Below are positions 23,208 to 29,822 of a DNA stretch of 29,822 nt, piece by piece. The notes beneath the pieces are model-generated. The model ran no database searches, was not told where the DNA came from, and was given only the letters and a program-made list of their open reading frames with translations. The position numbers were made by a program, and so were the translations under genes. This DNA comes from JBQTHI01 sp052390035. Lineage in GTDB: Bacteria > Actinomycetota > Acidimicrobiia > Spongiisociales > ZC4RG35. The DNA is taken from positions 1 to 29,822 of the forward strand of contig JBQTHI010000139.1 in assembly GCA_052390035.1 (NCBI GenBank). Reading direction: 5' to 3'. Positions within the stretch are counted from its first letter, which is position 1. Each line of letters opens with the position of its first letter.

Positions 23208-24068
23208 ATGGCTGGCAGCTGGGAGCGGCAGGTCAGCGCCTGGCCGGTGGGAGCCTGGGTTATGGTGCCGGTTCTCCCCATCGTGGCTGTGGTGGGCGTG
23301 TCCGCCACCGTGTTCTCTCCCGGCTTGGCGCTGGATGCAATTTCACTATGGCCGGGCCTTATGCCGGCGCTTGTAGGGCTGATTGTGATCGCCGTCCGTC
23401 GGGCATGGTGGCGAAGGTCGGGTGCCATTCCCCCCCTCTGGATCTTGACCTGGATGTCCCTGGCCGTCGCCGTTCATCTATCCGGTTGGGCGGCGCTGCC
23501 TTCAGCCAGTGCCGAGTTGACCGGAGGTCCGTCCCGATCGGGTCTGGTCAGTGTGACGGCCAGCCCGGCCGGACGATTGGTGATCGGGCCCGAGCGGGGC
23601 GTGGCGCTTTATCGGGTGCGTTTTCTCAGGCTGGGAGGTGAGGTTGGAGTACCGGTGGCCGATGAGGTGACCAGAAGCGACAGCTTGGCGGTCACCGTTC
23701 GGGATGCCGGCACTACCGACTGGTTTCGCTACGCCGGCTGGCACCTACTCCTGTCGACCTCTCCTACCTGGGGCCTCAATCTGCGAGGTGATGTGTCGGC
23801 CGATCTCAGCACGCACCACCTGGCGTCGCTGGCCTTGGCAGGCACCGGTCGCGTGACATTGGGAGCAACCGATCGGTCCGTTCGGGTCACGGTGACCGGC
23901 GCCTACGAGTTGATTATCCCGGCCGGAACTGCCGCCGCCGTGACCGGCCCCGCCTCCGTACCGGCGGGCTGGCAGACGAGTCAGGGTGTGACATCGGCTC
24001 CCACCGAGGGCAACGGGTGGGACATCTCGGTCCTTCCAGGGGCTTCCCTGGTCATCATCGAGGCCTAA
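23208..24068 (+). CDS. three-helix membrane protein with a C-terminal beta-rich domain, function unknown
   Basis: This 286-residue protein is not recognised at family level. Three hydrophobic helices lie at about residues 18-38, 48-63 and 75-97. A long segment of short beta strands follows, rich in Val, Thr, Gly and Ala (LVIGPERGVALYRVRFLRLG, HHLASLALAGTGRVTLGATD, VRVTVTGAYELIIPAG). The repeating strand pattern recalls LiaF/toast-rack or DUF4097-like adhesin folds, but this is impression only. One nt separates it from the LytR_C gene, so the two are surely co-transcribed and may act together in the envelope. ATG 23208 is the first start and immediately follows the previous stop. Confidence 0.75.
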   Translation: MAGSWERQVSAWPVGAWVMVPVLPIVAVVGVSATVFSPGLALDAISLWPGLMPALVGLIVIAVRRAWWRRSGAIPPLWILTWMSLAVAVHLSGWAALPSASAELTGGPSRSGLVSVTASPAGRLVIGPERGVALYRVRFLRLGGEVGVPVADEVTRSDSLAVTVRDAGTTDWFRYAGWHLLLSTSPTWGLNLRGDVSADLSTHHLASLALAGTGRVTLGATDRSVRVTVTGAYELIIPAGTAAAVTGPASVPAGWQTSQGVTSAPTEGNGWDISVLPGASLVIIEA

Positions 24069-24069
24069 T

Positions 24070-24075
24070 TACAAT
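24070..24075 (+). promoter_or_regulatory. candidate -10 box TACAAT, leaderless start of the AI-2E-type permease
   Basis: TACAAT overlaps the region just after the previous stop and is followed by 8 nt and ATG 24084. There is no ribosome site. Confidence 0.5.
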
Positions 24076-24083
24076 CGCCGGCG

Positions 24084-25379
24084 ATGACCGGTGAAACCTC
24101 CTCGGAGCGCGTTCAACGGTTCGCCCTCGTCATTTGGAGCATCGTCGGAGTGGGTGTCCTCTTCTGGCTGTTGCTGCAGGTGGCAGAGAGCGTGCGGATT
24201 ATCTGGCTGCCGCTGGCGTTTGCAGCCGGCTTGGTCTTCCTCCTCAACCCGATGGTCGAAAGGTTGCAGCGAGCCGGAGTCCCACGCATCGTGGCCACAT
24301 TCCTGGCCTTCTTGATGTTCGTGGCTCTGGTGGTGGCCGCCGGGTTTCTGTTGGTGCCCTTGATTCGCCAGCAGAGCGCAGCCTTCGCCTCGGAACTGCC
24401 CGACATTTATGAGACGGTCGCCCTTTGGCTGCAGACCATGGGCGAACGATTCGACATCGAGCTGGGCCCGCCCCCAACACTCGACATCGTCCAGGAGTGG
24501 CTGGCCGATCCCGCTAACCAGCAAACGATCGGCCAGGTAATCGGCAACTTCGGATCGCTGGGCGGGAGGCTCATCCGGGGCGTCGCCGAAGGCCTCGCTG
24601 TACTGATTCTTGCGCCGCTGCTCGCCCTCTACATACTCCTCGACCTGCGCCGGACCAAGGAATTGGCGACCGAGCTGACGCCACCTCGCATTCGGGAAGA
24701 GGCGGTTTTCGTGGCCGGGCAGGTGACGACGGCGATGGGGAGCTTCGTCCGTGGCCAGCTGCTGGTCGCCTTCATCGTCGGGGTGGCATCGTCGGTCGGG
24801 CTGTGGTTGCTCGACATTCCTTTCTGGCTGATCATCGGGATCCTCTCCGGCATACTCAACCTGGTGCCCTTTGCCGGCCCGATAGTGGGCGGAGCGTTGG
24901 CAGCTCTGATCGCCCTCCTCGATGGGTCGATCACCAAGGCGCTCCTGGCGGTGGCGATCTTCACTGCCATCCAGCAAACCGACAATCACATAATCACCCC
25001 CCTGGTGCAACGAGCTCGGGTGAGGCTCTCCCCGTTGGTGATCGTGCTGGCCCTGATTGTCGGCGGGGCCCTGGCGGGTTTGCTGGGGGTGCTGGTGGCG
25101 GTGCCGCTCACTGCCGCAGTGCGCATCCTGGCGGGGCATATGTGGAGGACCCGAGTGCTAGGCCAGTCGTGGGCGGAGGCGTCGTCGCGGATGATCGAGA
25201 CGACTCCGCCACCAGACCGGATCGCCGGCATTCGCCGCCGCCAGGCCGCCGGTCAGCAGAAGCTCTTCGACACCGCTGAGCAGCCGGCGCTGGCTGAGCA
25301 GGCGGCTCTCGTCGGCCAGCCCATCGAAGAGCAGCCCCTCGAGCCGGCGGCAGCTCAGGATTCGAGTTCGCCCAGGTAG
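24084..25379 (+). CDS. AI-2E transporter family permease
   Basis: This 431-residue polytopic membrane protein belongs to the AI-2E/UPF0118 (YhhT, TqsA, YdjX-like) family. It has paired N-terminal helices (IWLPLAFAAGLVFLLNPMVE then FLAFLMFVALVVAAGFLLVP), a soluble amphipathic section, and the family's conserved late block: LLDIPFWLIIGILSGILNLV, PFAGPIVGGALAALIALL, QQTDNHIITPLVQRARVRL. Despite the name, many members export other small molecules or act as Na+/H+ antiporters; the substrate here is unknown. A polar, Gln/Glu-rich tail of about 60 residues ends the protein, and its last 25 nt overlap the end of livF on the other strand. ATG 24084 follows a -10-like box at leaderless distance. Confidence 0.88.
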   Translation: MTGETSSERVQRFALVIWSIVGVGVLFWLLLQVAESVRIIWLPLAFAAGLVFLLNPMVERLQRAGVPRIVATFLAFLMFVALVVAAGFLLVPLIRQQSAAFASELPDIYETVALWLQTMGERFDIELGPPPTLDIVQEWLADPANQQTIGQVIGNFGSLGGRLIRGVAEGLAVLILAPLLALYILLDLRRTKELATELTPPRIREEAVFVAGQVTTAMGSFVRGQLLVAFIVGVASSVGLWLLDIPFWLIIGILSGILNLVPFAGPIVGGALAALIALLDGSITKALLAVAIFTAIQQTDNHIITPLVQRARVRLSPLVIVLALIVGGALAGLLGVLVAVPLTAAVRILAGHMWRTRVLGQSWAEASSRMIETTPPPDRIAGIRRRQAAGQQKLFDTAEQPALAEQAALVGQPIEEQPLEPAAAQDSSSPR

Positions 25380-26080
25380 GCCTTGGACAGTTCGGGGTTG
25401 GCGAGCAACGCCTCAGCCGTGTCTTTCATGACGATGCGGCCGGTCTGGATGACGTACCCCCGGTCGGCGATGCCTAGCGCCACGTTGGCGTTCTGCTCGA
25501 CGACCAGGATGGTTATGCCCTGCCGGTTGATTTCGGCGATGGTCTCGAAGACCTGCTCGACCAGGATGGGGGCAAGGCCCATCGATGGTTCGTCCATGAG
25601 CAGGATGTTGGGCCGGGCCATCAAGGCTCTTCCGATGGCGAGCATCTGTTGCTCGCCGCCGGACATGCTTCCCGCCTTTTGGGCGAGACGCTCCTTGAGG
25701 CGGGGGAACATCGTGAACACCCGCTCCATGTCGGCGGCGATCTCGTTGCGATCCTCGCGGATCTGGGCGCCGATTTCGAGATTCTCGCGTACCGACATCT
25801 TGCCAAAGAGGCGGCGGTTCTCGGGAACCATCGTGATCCCCTTGGCAACGATTTCCGTGGTTCGGAGGCCGTCGATTCTCTCGCCTCTCAGCTTGACCGT
25901 TCCCCGGCGGGCCCGAACCATGCCGAGAATGGTGCGGAGGGTGGTCGACTTGCCAGCTGCGTTCGATCCGAGCAGACAAACAGTCTCTCCCTCGCTGACG
26001 GTCAGGCTTACGCCGTGCAGGACTTCGGAGGCGCCATAACCGGAGACCACGTCCGTCATCTCCAGGGCTGGCTGGCTCAT
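25355..26080 (-). CDS. livF: branched-chain amino acid ABC importer ATPase LivF
   Basis: This 241-residue ATPase is one half of the LivFG pair that powers branched-chain amino acid uptake. Walker A is GSNAAGKST, the family's VPENRRLFGKMSVRENLE follows, the signature is SGGEQQML, Walker B is ILLMDEPSMGLAP, and the H-loop position is Gln in VVEQN, as is usual in LivF. ATG 26080 overlaps the livG stop (ATGA). Its own end overlaps the convergent AI-2E-type gene by 25 nt, so no terminator separates them and the two transcripts must run into each other. Confidence 0.95.
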   Translation of the reverse strand: MSQPALEMTDVVSGYGASEVLHGVSLTVSEGETVCLLGSNAAGKSTTLRTILGMVRARRGTVKLRGERIDGLRTTEIVAKGITMVPENRRLFGKMSVRENLEIGAQIREDRNEIAADMERVFTMFPRLKERLAQKAGSMSGGEQQMLAIGRALMARPNILLMDEPSMGLAPILVEQVFETIAEINRQGITILVVEQNANVALGIADRGYVIQTGRIVMKDTAEALLANPELSKAYLGELES

Positions 26081-26871
26081 TCTTTCCCTACCTCGCGAGC
26101 ACCCGCCTTACCCAGGTAGGCCTCGATGACCTGTTGGTTGGAGGCCACCTCGTCGTAACTTCCCTCGGCTATTTTGATTCCATGGTCGAGGGCCATCACC
26201 CGATCGGAAACACTCTTGATGACGGGCATGTCGTGTTCGATGAGCACAATGGCGTAACCGCGGTCGTCACGCAGCCGGCCGATCTGTTCGATGAGCCGAT
26301 CCTTTTCGGCCGGGTTCATCCCCGCCGCCGGCTCGTCCAGCAGCAGAAGCTTCGGTTCGGTCGCCATCGCTCGGGCAATCTCCAACCGGCGGCGGTCGGC
26401 GTAGGCCATGCTGGAGGCGAGTTGATGTTGGCGAGGAAGTAGCCGGTCGCCGAAGAAGGCCAGAGCCTCTCTGGCCTTAGCGGTGATCTTGTCCTCCTCG
26501 TCGACGGTCCGTTTGCCTTTGATCAACGCTCCAGTTAGACCTGCTCTTGTCCGGCTGTGCTGACCCACCATGGCGTTCTCCAACACGGTCATCGCATTGA
26601 AGAGGCGCACCGATTGGAAGGTCCGCGCCATTCCCAGATGGGTTAGCGCGTTGGGTTTGAGTCCGGCAATGTGCTGACCGTCGAACACCATCGTCCCCTC
26701 ATCGGGGGAGTAAAACCCGGTGACGATGTTGAACAGGGTGGTCTTCCCCGCCCCATTGGGTCCGATCACGCCCACGATCTCCCCGTAGTCGGCATGGAAG
26801 TCGACGTCGCGGACCGCCTGCACCCCGCCGAACTTCTTGGAGACGCCGGTGATCTCGAGCAGGTGGCTCAT
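26077..26871 (-). CDS. livG: branched-chain amino acid ABC importer ATPase LivG
   Basis: The 264-residue partner of LivF has Walker A GPNGAGKT (37-44), LGMARTFQSVRLFNAMTVLE (typical LivG), Walker B LLLLDEPAAGMNP and H-loop IEHDM. The signature, normally LAYGDQRR or LSYGQQRR in LivG, reads MAYADRRRLEIARAM, so the central Gly is Ala; this may slow ATP hydrolysis but need not abolish it. ATG 26871 overlaps the livM stop as ATGA. The long open frame upstream of this ATG is a shadow of livM. Confidence 0.94.
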   Translation of the reverse strand: MSHLLEITGVSKKFGGVQAVRDVDFHADYGEIVGVIGPNGAGKTTLFNIVTGFYSPDEGTMVFDGQHIAGLKPNALTHLGMARTFQSVRLFNAMTVLENAMVGQHSRTRAGLTGALIKGKRTVDEEDKITAKAREALAFFGDRLLPRQHQLASSMAYADRRRLEIARAMATEPKLLLLDEPAAGMNPAEKDRLIEQIGRLRDDRGYAIVLIEHDMPVIKSVSDRVMALDHGIKIAEGSYDEVASNQQVIEAYLGKAGAREVGKE

Positions 26872-28595
26872 TGCAGCCCCTCGGCGGCCGCCGGGGTGAG
26901 GACACCGGTGGCATCGTGGGTCTCCTTGGCGTGCAACTCCAAGGCCCGGCGCTTGTCGGGGATCAGGCCTTCCGGCTTGAGGATCATGATGGCAATGAGG
27001 ATCGCCCCGTAGATATGCAGGCGATATTCGCCGAACTCCCTCAGCAGCTCGGGGAGTCCGACCAATGCCGCCGCTCCGACCACCACACCGGGGATCGATC
27101 CGAGGCCGCCCAGCACCACCACCGCTAGGACGTTGATGGAAACGAGCACGGTGAACGAGCCGGGGTTGGCGACACCCAGCTTGGCCGGGAAGAAGGCACC
27201 ACCCAGGCATCCGACCGCCGCCCCCATGGCGAACGCGAGCAGCTTGTATTTGATAACCGAGACGCCCATCCCTTCGGCGATGTCCTCGTCCTCCCGCATC
27301 GCCGCCCAGGCCCTGCCCACCCGGGAATCTTTAAGCCGGGTGGCGATGAAAAAGCCAATCAGTGCAAAGGCGACGATCAGGTAATAGAGAACCCGGGGGT
27401 CATTGGTGTTGGCACCGAACATCGGAACATCGGCCACCTCGGTGACCCCCTGAGGGCCGCCAAAAAAAGGCTTGAGCCAGTCCGAGACGATCAGCACGCG
27501 GATGATTTCGCCGAACCCAAGGGTGACGATGGCCAGATAGTCGCCTCGCAGCCGGAGCACCGGCGCCCCAATCAGAACCCCGATGACCACCGCCACGATG
27601 ACGGTCACCGGCAGCGCCAACCAGAAATTGGTGAGTGGTCTGTCGGCCAAGTCGAAGACGGTGGCCCCCACCAGTGAGGAACTGCGGGCGGTCATCAACG
27701 CCGCGGTGTAAGCACCCACGGCATAAAAGGCGACATAACCCAGGTCGAGCAGCCCGGCGTAACCGACCACGATGTTCAACCCCAGGCCCAGGAGGATATA
27801 AACGCCCACGCTGCCCAGTACGTCGGCCACGAACGACTTTCCAATCCAGGGGGCGGCGGCGATGGCGACGGCGGCCAGGCCGATCAGGATCGGTTGAACG
27901 TTGGACTGATTGACACCTGGAAGACCCAGGACGGCCTTCCGGAAGCCGCCGGCGCGGCGCAATCCGATGCGGATCCCCACCGCCAGCGCCGCCACCACGA
28001 TGGCACCGACCAGGGTGAGGCCGTCGCTGCGATACAACCACCCGGTGGGGATGGCGAGCCCCTCGAGCATCGGCTCGATCAACCTCGCCCCCAGGCCCAT
28101 GATGAGGATGCTCGAAACGGTTGTGATGGCTGCGGCCCTGCCCCTTGGCGGCAGACGGCGAAAACCGTGAGCTGCAGCGCCCATGACCCCGCCCAGCCCG
28201 GTTAACACGGCCACCCCGATGAACGGCGTGGTATTGAAATCGAGGATGTCGAACATCTTCGGGGTTACCCGCAGGAACATGGCCCGGACGTCGATCCCGC
28301 CATCGACCAGCAGCCGGACGAGGGCCAGCACGATGCCGGGGAGCAGCCCGGCGATCGCCCCGGCGGTGACGCCGGCCCGCAACGGTTGGGCGATCGGCCG
28401 ATCCGGATTCTCTTTCAGCGCGAAGAAGGAAAACATAAACAAGGTGGCGAGAATCATGATCACCCCGAGGTTGACCACACCGGTGATAACAGCTCGCTCG
28501 TTGAAACGTTCGATCATGCCCACCGCCGCCAGGTAGATGAGGACGACGCCTCCCACCAGGCCCATGCGGACATGATTGGACAAGCGCCTGCTCAT
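26868..28595 (-). CDS. livM: branched-chain amino acid ABC importer permease LivM with an extra N-terminal membrane region
   Basis: The C-terminal part, from about residue 240, is a standard LivM: VYILLGLGLNIVVGYAGLLD, LGYVAFYAVGAYTAAL, LRLRGDYLAIVTLGFGEIIR, FFGGPQGVTEV, RVGRAWAAMREDEDIAEGMG and VLGGLGSIPGVVVGA. About 230 residues with roughly six additional hydrophobic helices precede it, giving 575 residues instead of the usual 300-350. Similar long forms occur, as I recall, in Chloroflexota and some deep Actinomycetota, but the job of the extension is unknown. It pairs with LivH to form the channel. ATG 28595 overlaps the livH stop (ATGA). Confidence 0.93.
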   Translation of the reverse strand: MSRRLSNHVRMGLVGGVVLIYLAAVGMIERFNERAVITGVVNLGVIMILATLFMFSFFALKENPDRPIAQPLRAGVTAGAIAGLLPGIVLALVRLLVDGGIDVRAMFLRVTPKMFDILDFNTTPFIGVAVLTGLGGVMGAAAHGFRRLPPRGRAAAITTVSSILIMGLGARLIEPMLEGLAIPTGWLYRSDGLTLVGAIVVAALAVGIRIGLRRAGGFRKAVLGLPGVNQSNVQPILIGLAAVAIAAAPWIGKSFVADVLGSVGVYILLGLGLNIVVGYAGLLDLGYVAFYAVGAYTAALMTARSSSLVGATVFDLADRPLTNFWLALPVTVIVAVVIGVLIGAPVLRLRGDYLAIVTLGFGEIIRVLIVSDWLKPFFGGPQGVTEVADVPMFGANTNDPRVLYYLIVAFALIGFFIATRLKDSRVGRAWAAMREDEDIAEGMGVSVIKYKLLAFAMGAAVGCLGGAFFPAKLGVANPGSFTVLVSINVLAVVVLGGLGSIPGVVVGAAALVGLPELLREFGEYRLHIYGAILIAIMILKPEGLIPDKRRALELHAKETHDATGVLTPAAAEGLQ

Positions 28596-29686
28596 GCCCG
28601 TTTCTCCTCGGGTGCACCGAGGAAGCCTCCCGGGAGGAAGATCAACACCAGTACCAGAATCCCGAAGCTGACCAGGGTGGTGAGCTGACCAACCGAAGGA
28701 ATCCCGGCGCCCGATAAGAACAAGAGAGGCCCCACCGCCTCAACGATTCCAAGGATCAGGCCTCCGAGGGCGGCGCCGCTGATGCTCCCGATACCGCCCA
28801 GCACCGCGGCGGTGAACGCCTTGAGCCCGGGGATGAAACCCATGGAGAAGGAGACTTGATTGAAGAGGAGGATGAAGAGGATTCCGGCGGCCCCGGCGAG
28901 CGCACCGCCAATCGCAAACGTCACGACGATCGTGCGGTCGACGTTGATTCCCATCAACGCCGCAATCTCACGGTCCTCCCCGACCGCTCGCATCGCGCGG
29001 CCGGTTTTGGTTCGCTCGATGACGAAATAGAGCGCCGACCACAGGATGACCGCCCCGACGATGACGATCACCCGGCTTCGATCGATCTCAACCCCGAGAA
29101 TGGTGAATTCACCACGGAGGGCGTCGATGGTGGGATAGGCCTTCACGCTCTCCCCGTACAGCCCGCGGAAGGTGTATTGAAGGAACAGCGAGGCGCCGAT
29201 GGCGGTGATCAGGGGCACCAGCCGGGGTGCGCCCCGCAAAGGGCGGTAAGCGACCCGTTCCAGCAGCAAAGCAACCCCCATTGACACCAGCGCCGAGGTG
29301 AGCAGAAGGACGGCAAGTGCCAGTACCGGGTTGGCGTCGAGGAAGCCGGTGTTATCGAGGATGGTGGCCAGGAAGAAGGTGGTGAAGGTGCCGGCCATGA
29401 ACACCTCACCGTGAGCGAAGTTGATGATGAAGAGAATCCCGTAGACGAGGGTGTAGCCGAGGGCGATGAGGGCATAAACCGATCCACGGGCGATTCCTTG
29501 GATGAAGAGGTCCTGCCACACCTCCCCGTCGTATTGGCCGGTGGCCAGAGTGGCCCTCGCCCCGGCGATGGCGGCCACCGTGATCACCACTCCCAGGACG
29601 ATCAGGACGATCCGGCGGATCGGGAAACGTGCCAACCGGGTGAACAGGTCGGTTCTGATCGGGCCGCTGGTTGCCTTGGGTTGCAT
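28592..29686 (-). CDS. livH: branched-chain amino acid ABC importer permease LivH
   Basis: This 364-residue inner-membrane permease carries the LivH signatures GIARGSVYALIALGYTLVYG, IINFAHGEVFMAGTF, LLLERVAYRPLRGAPRLVPL, ITAIGASLFLQ, RTKTGRAMRAVGEDREIAAL and FTAAVLGGIGSISGAALGGL. A polar N-terminus of about 25 residues and one extra hydrophobic segment come before the core. ATG 29686 has AAGG five nt upstream. It is the first gene of the visible livHMGF run; the binding-protein gene is not in the window and probably lies to the right, behind the terminator at 29770. Confidence 0.95.
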   Translation of the reverse strand: MQPKATSGPIRTDLFTRLARFPIRRIVLIVLGVVITVAAIAGARATLATGQYDGEVWQDLFIQGIARGSVYALIALGYTLVYGILFIINFAHGEVFMAGTFTTFFLATILDNTGFLDANPVLALAVLLLTSALVSMGVALLLERVAYRPLRGAPRLVPLITAIGASLFLQYTFRGLYGESVKAYPTIDALRGEFTILGVEIDRSRVIVIVGAVILWSALYFVIERTKTGRAMRAVGEDREIAALMGINVDRTIVVTFAIGGALAGAAGILFILLFNQVSFSMGFIPGLKAFTAAVLGGIGSISGAALGGLILGIVEAVGPLLFLSGAGIPSVGQLTTLVSFGILVLVLIFLPGGFLGAPEEKRA

Positions 29687-29712
29687 CTACGCCTTAACGG
29701 TCGGGTGGATGC

Positions 29713-29718
29713 ACTGTA
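29713..29718 (-). promoter_or_regulatory. weak candidate -10 box TACAGT upstream of livH
   Basis: TACAGT, read leftward, fits TANNNT and could give livHMGF its own promoter between the terminator and the start, with a leader of about 20 nt. No -35 is visible. Confidence 0.25.
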
Positions 29719-29769
29719 TGACGACCACCCCGGCGAGGAGGCCAGAAGCCGGGAGGTTGTCGGGGCAAA

Positions 29770-29807
29770 AAGGAAAGGGGCGGGAAAAAAATCCCGCCCC
29801 TTTCCTT
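29770..29807 (-). terminator. strong intrinsic terminator of a minus-strand gene beyond the right edge
   Basis: A perfect 16-bp stem (29770-29785 with 29792-29807) encloses a 6-base loop, A6 on the plus strand. On the minus strand the stem is followed by a short T run (CCTTTTTG), as in a rho-independent terminator. A minus-strand gene to the right, probably the Liv binding protein, would end here, with partial read-through to livHMGF. The remaining sequence at 29687-29769 holds only the weak -10 at 29713. Confidence 0.85.
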
Positions 29808-29822
29808 GGTGTGACCGCGGCG

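Noticed and set aside
24069..25139. Long minus-strand open frame of 356 residues opposite the AI-2E-type gene.
   Set aside because: Its composition (Gln, His, Asp, Pro) is that of the antisense of a membrane protein, and the plus strand gene is well supported.

Overview
The window is a compact, high-GC, chromosomal stretch of a bacterium. Almost every gene is a housekeeping or transport gene, and I see no phage, insertion sequence, CRISPR array or plasmid function. A CarD regulator, a ClpC unfoldase, a radA-disA pair, a DUF3263 gene beside a LytR_C membrane protein, and several start codons placed directly after a -10 box all point to Actinomycetota. Acidimicrobiia is my best guess at class, but that is inference from gene order and style, not a phylogeny.

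Layout. (1) 1-5167, plus strand: a vitamin and cofactor run. It holds the end of folB, folK fused in frame to a membrane methyltransferase domain, a Rossmann/DUF2520 protein, panC, coaX and lysS. Several of these overlap at stop/start codons. (2) 5179-6830, minus strand: a polyprenyl diphosphate synthase followed by a degenerate GGDEF protein that keeps an RxxD inhibitory-site motif. (3) 6872-9438: the clpC promoter and clpC. (4) 9440-9674: a frameshifted remnant of an unrecognised membrane protein. (5) 9697-14954: a nucleoside-type ABC importer (lipoprotein, double ATPase, two permeases) with a strong hairpin after the binding-protein gene. (6) 14964-16062: a minus-strand zinc-ribbon/membrane/discoidin-like protein and a tiny plus-strand membrane protein. 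(7) 16101-22342: radA, disA, a CarD with a long Lys/Ala/Pro-rich tail, ispF, cysS, rlmB and tRNA-Thr. (8) 22400-25379: DUF3263, a LytR_C membrane protein, a three-helix membrane protein and an AI-2E-type permease. (9) 25355-29686, minus strand: livF, livG, livM and livH of a branched-chain amino acid importer. A strong terminator at 29770-29807 probably ends the binding-protein gene lying beyond the right edge.

How the parts work together. Regions 1 and 7 supply folate, pantothenate/CoA, isoprenoid precursors and aminoacyl-tRNAs, together with DNA repair (RadA), c-di-AMP signalling (DisA) and control of RNA polymerase (CarD). Regions 5 and 9 are two uptake systems of different families with similar layout: binding protein, strong hairpin, then membrane and ATPase genes.

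The most unusual things are the histone-like repeat tail on CarD, the FolK-methyltransferase fusion with an internal ribosome site, the dead GGDEF protein with an intact I-site, and a recurrent TANNNT box 7-8 nt before start codons, which suggests widespread leaderless translation. I found no obviously new multi-gene system.
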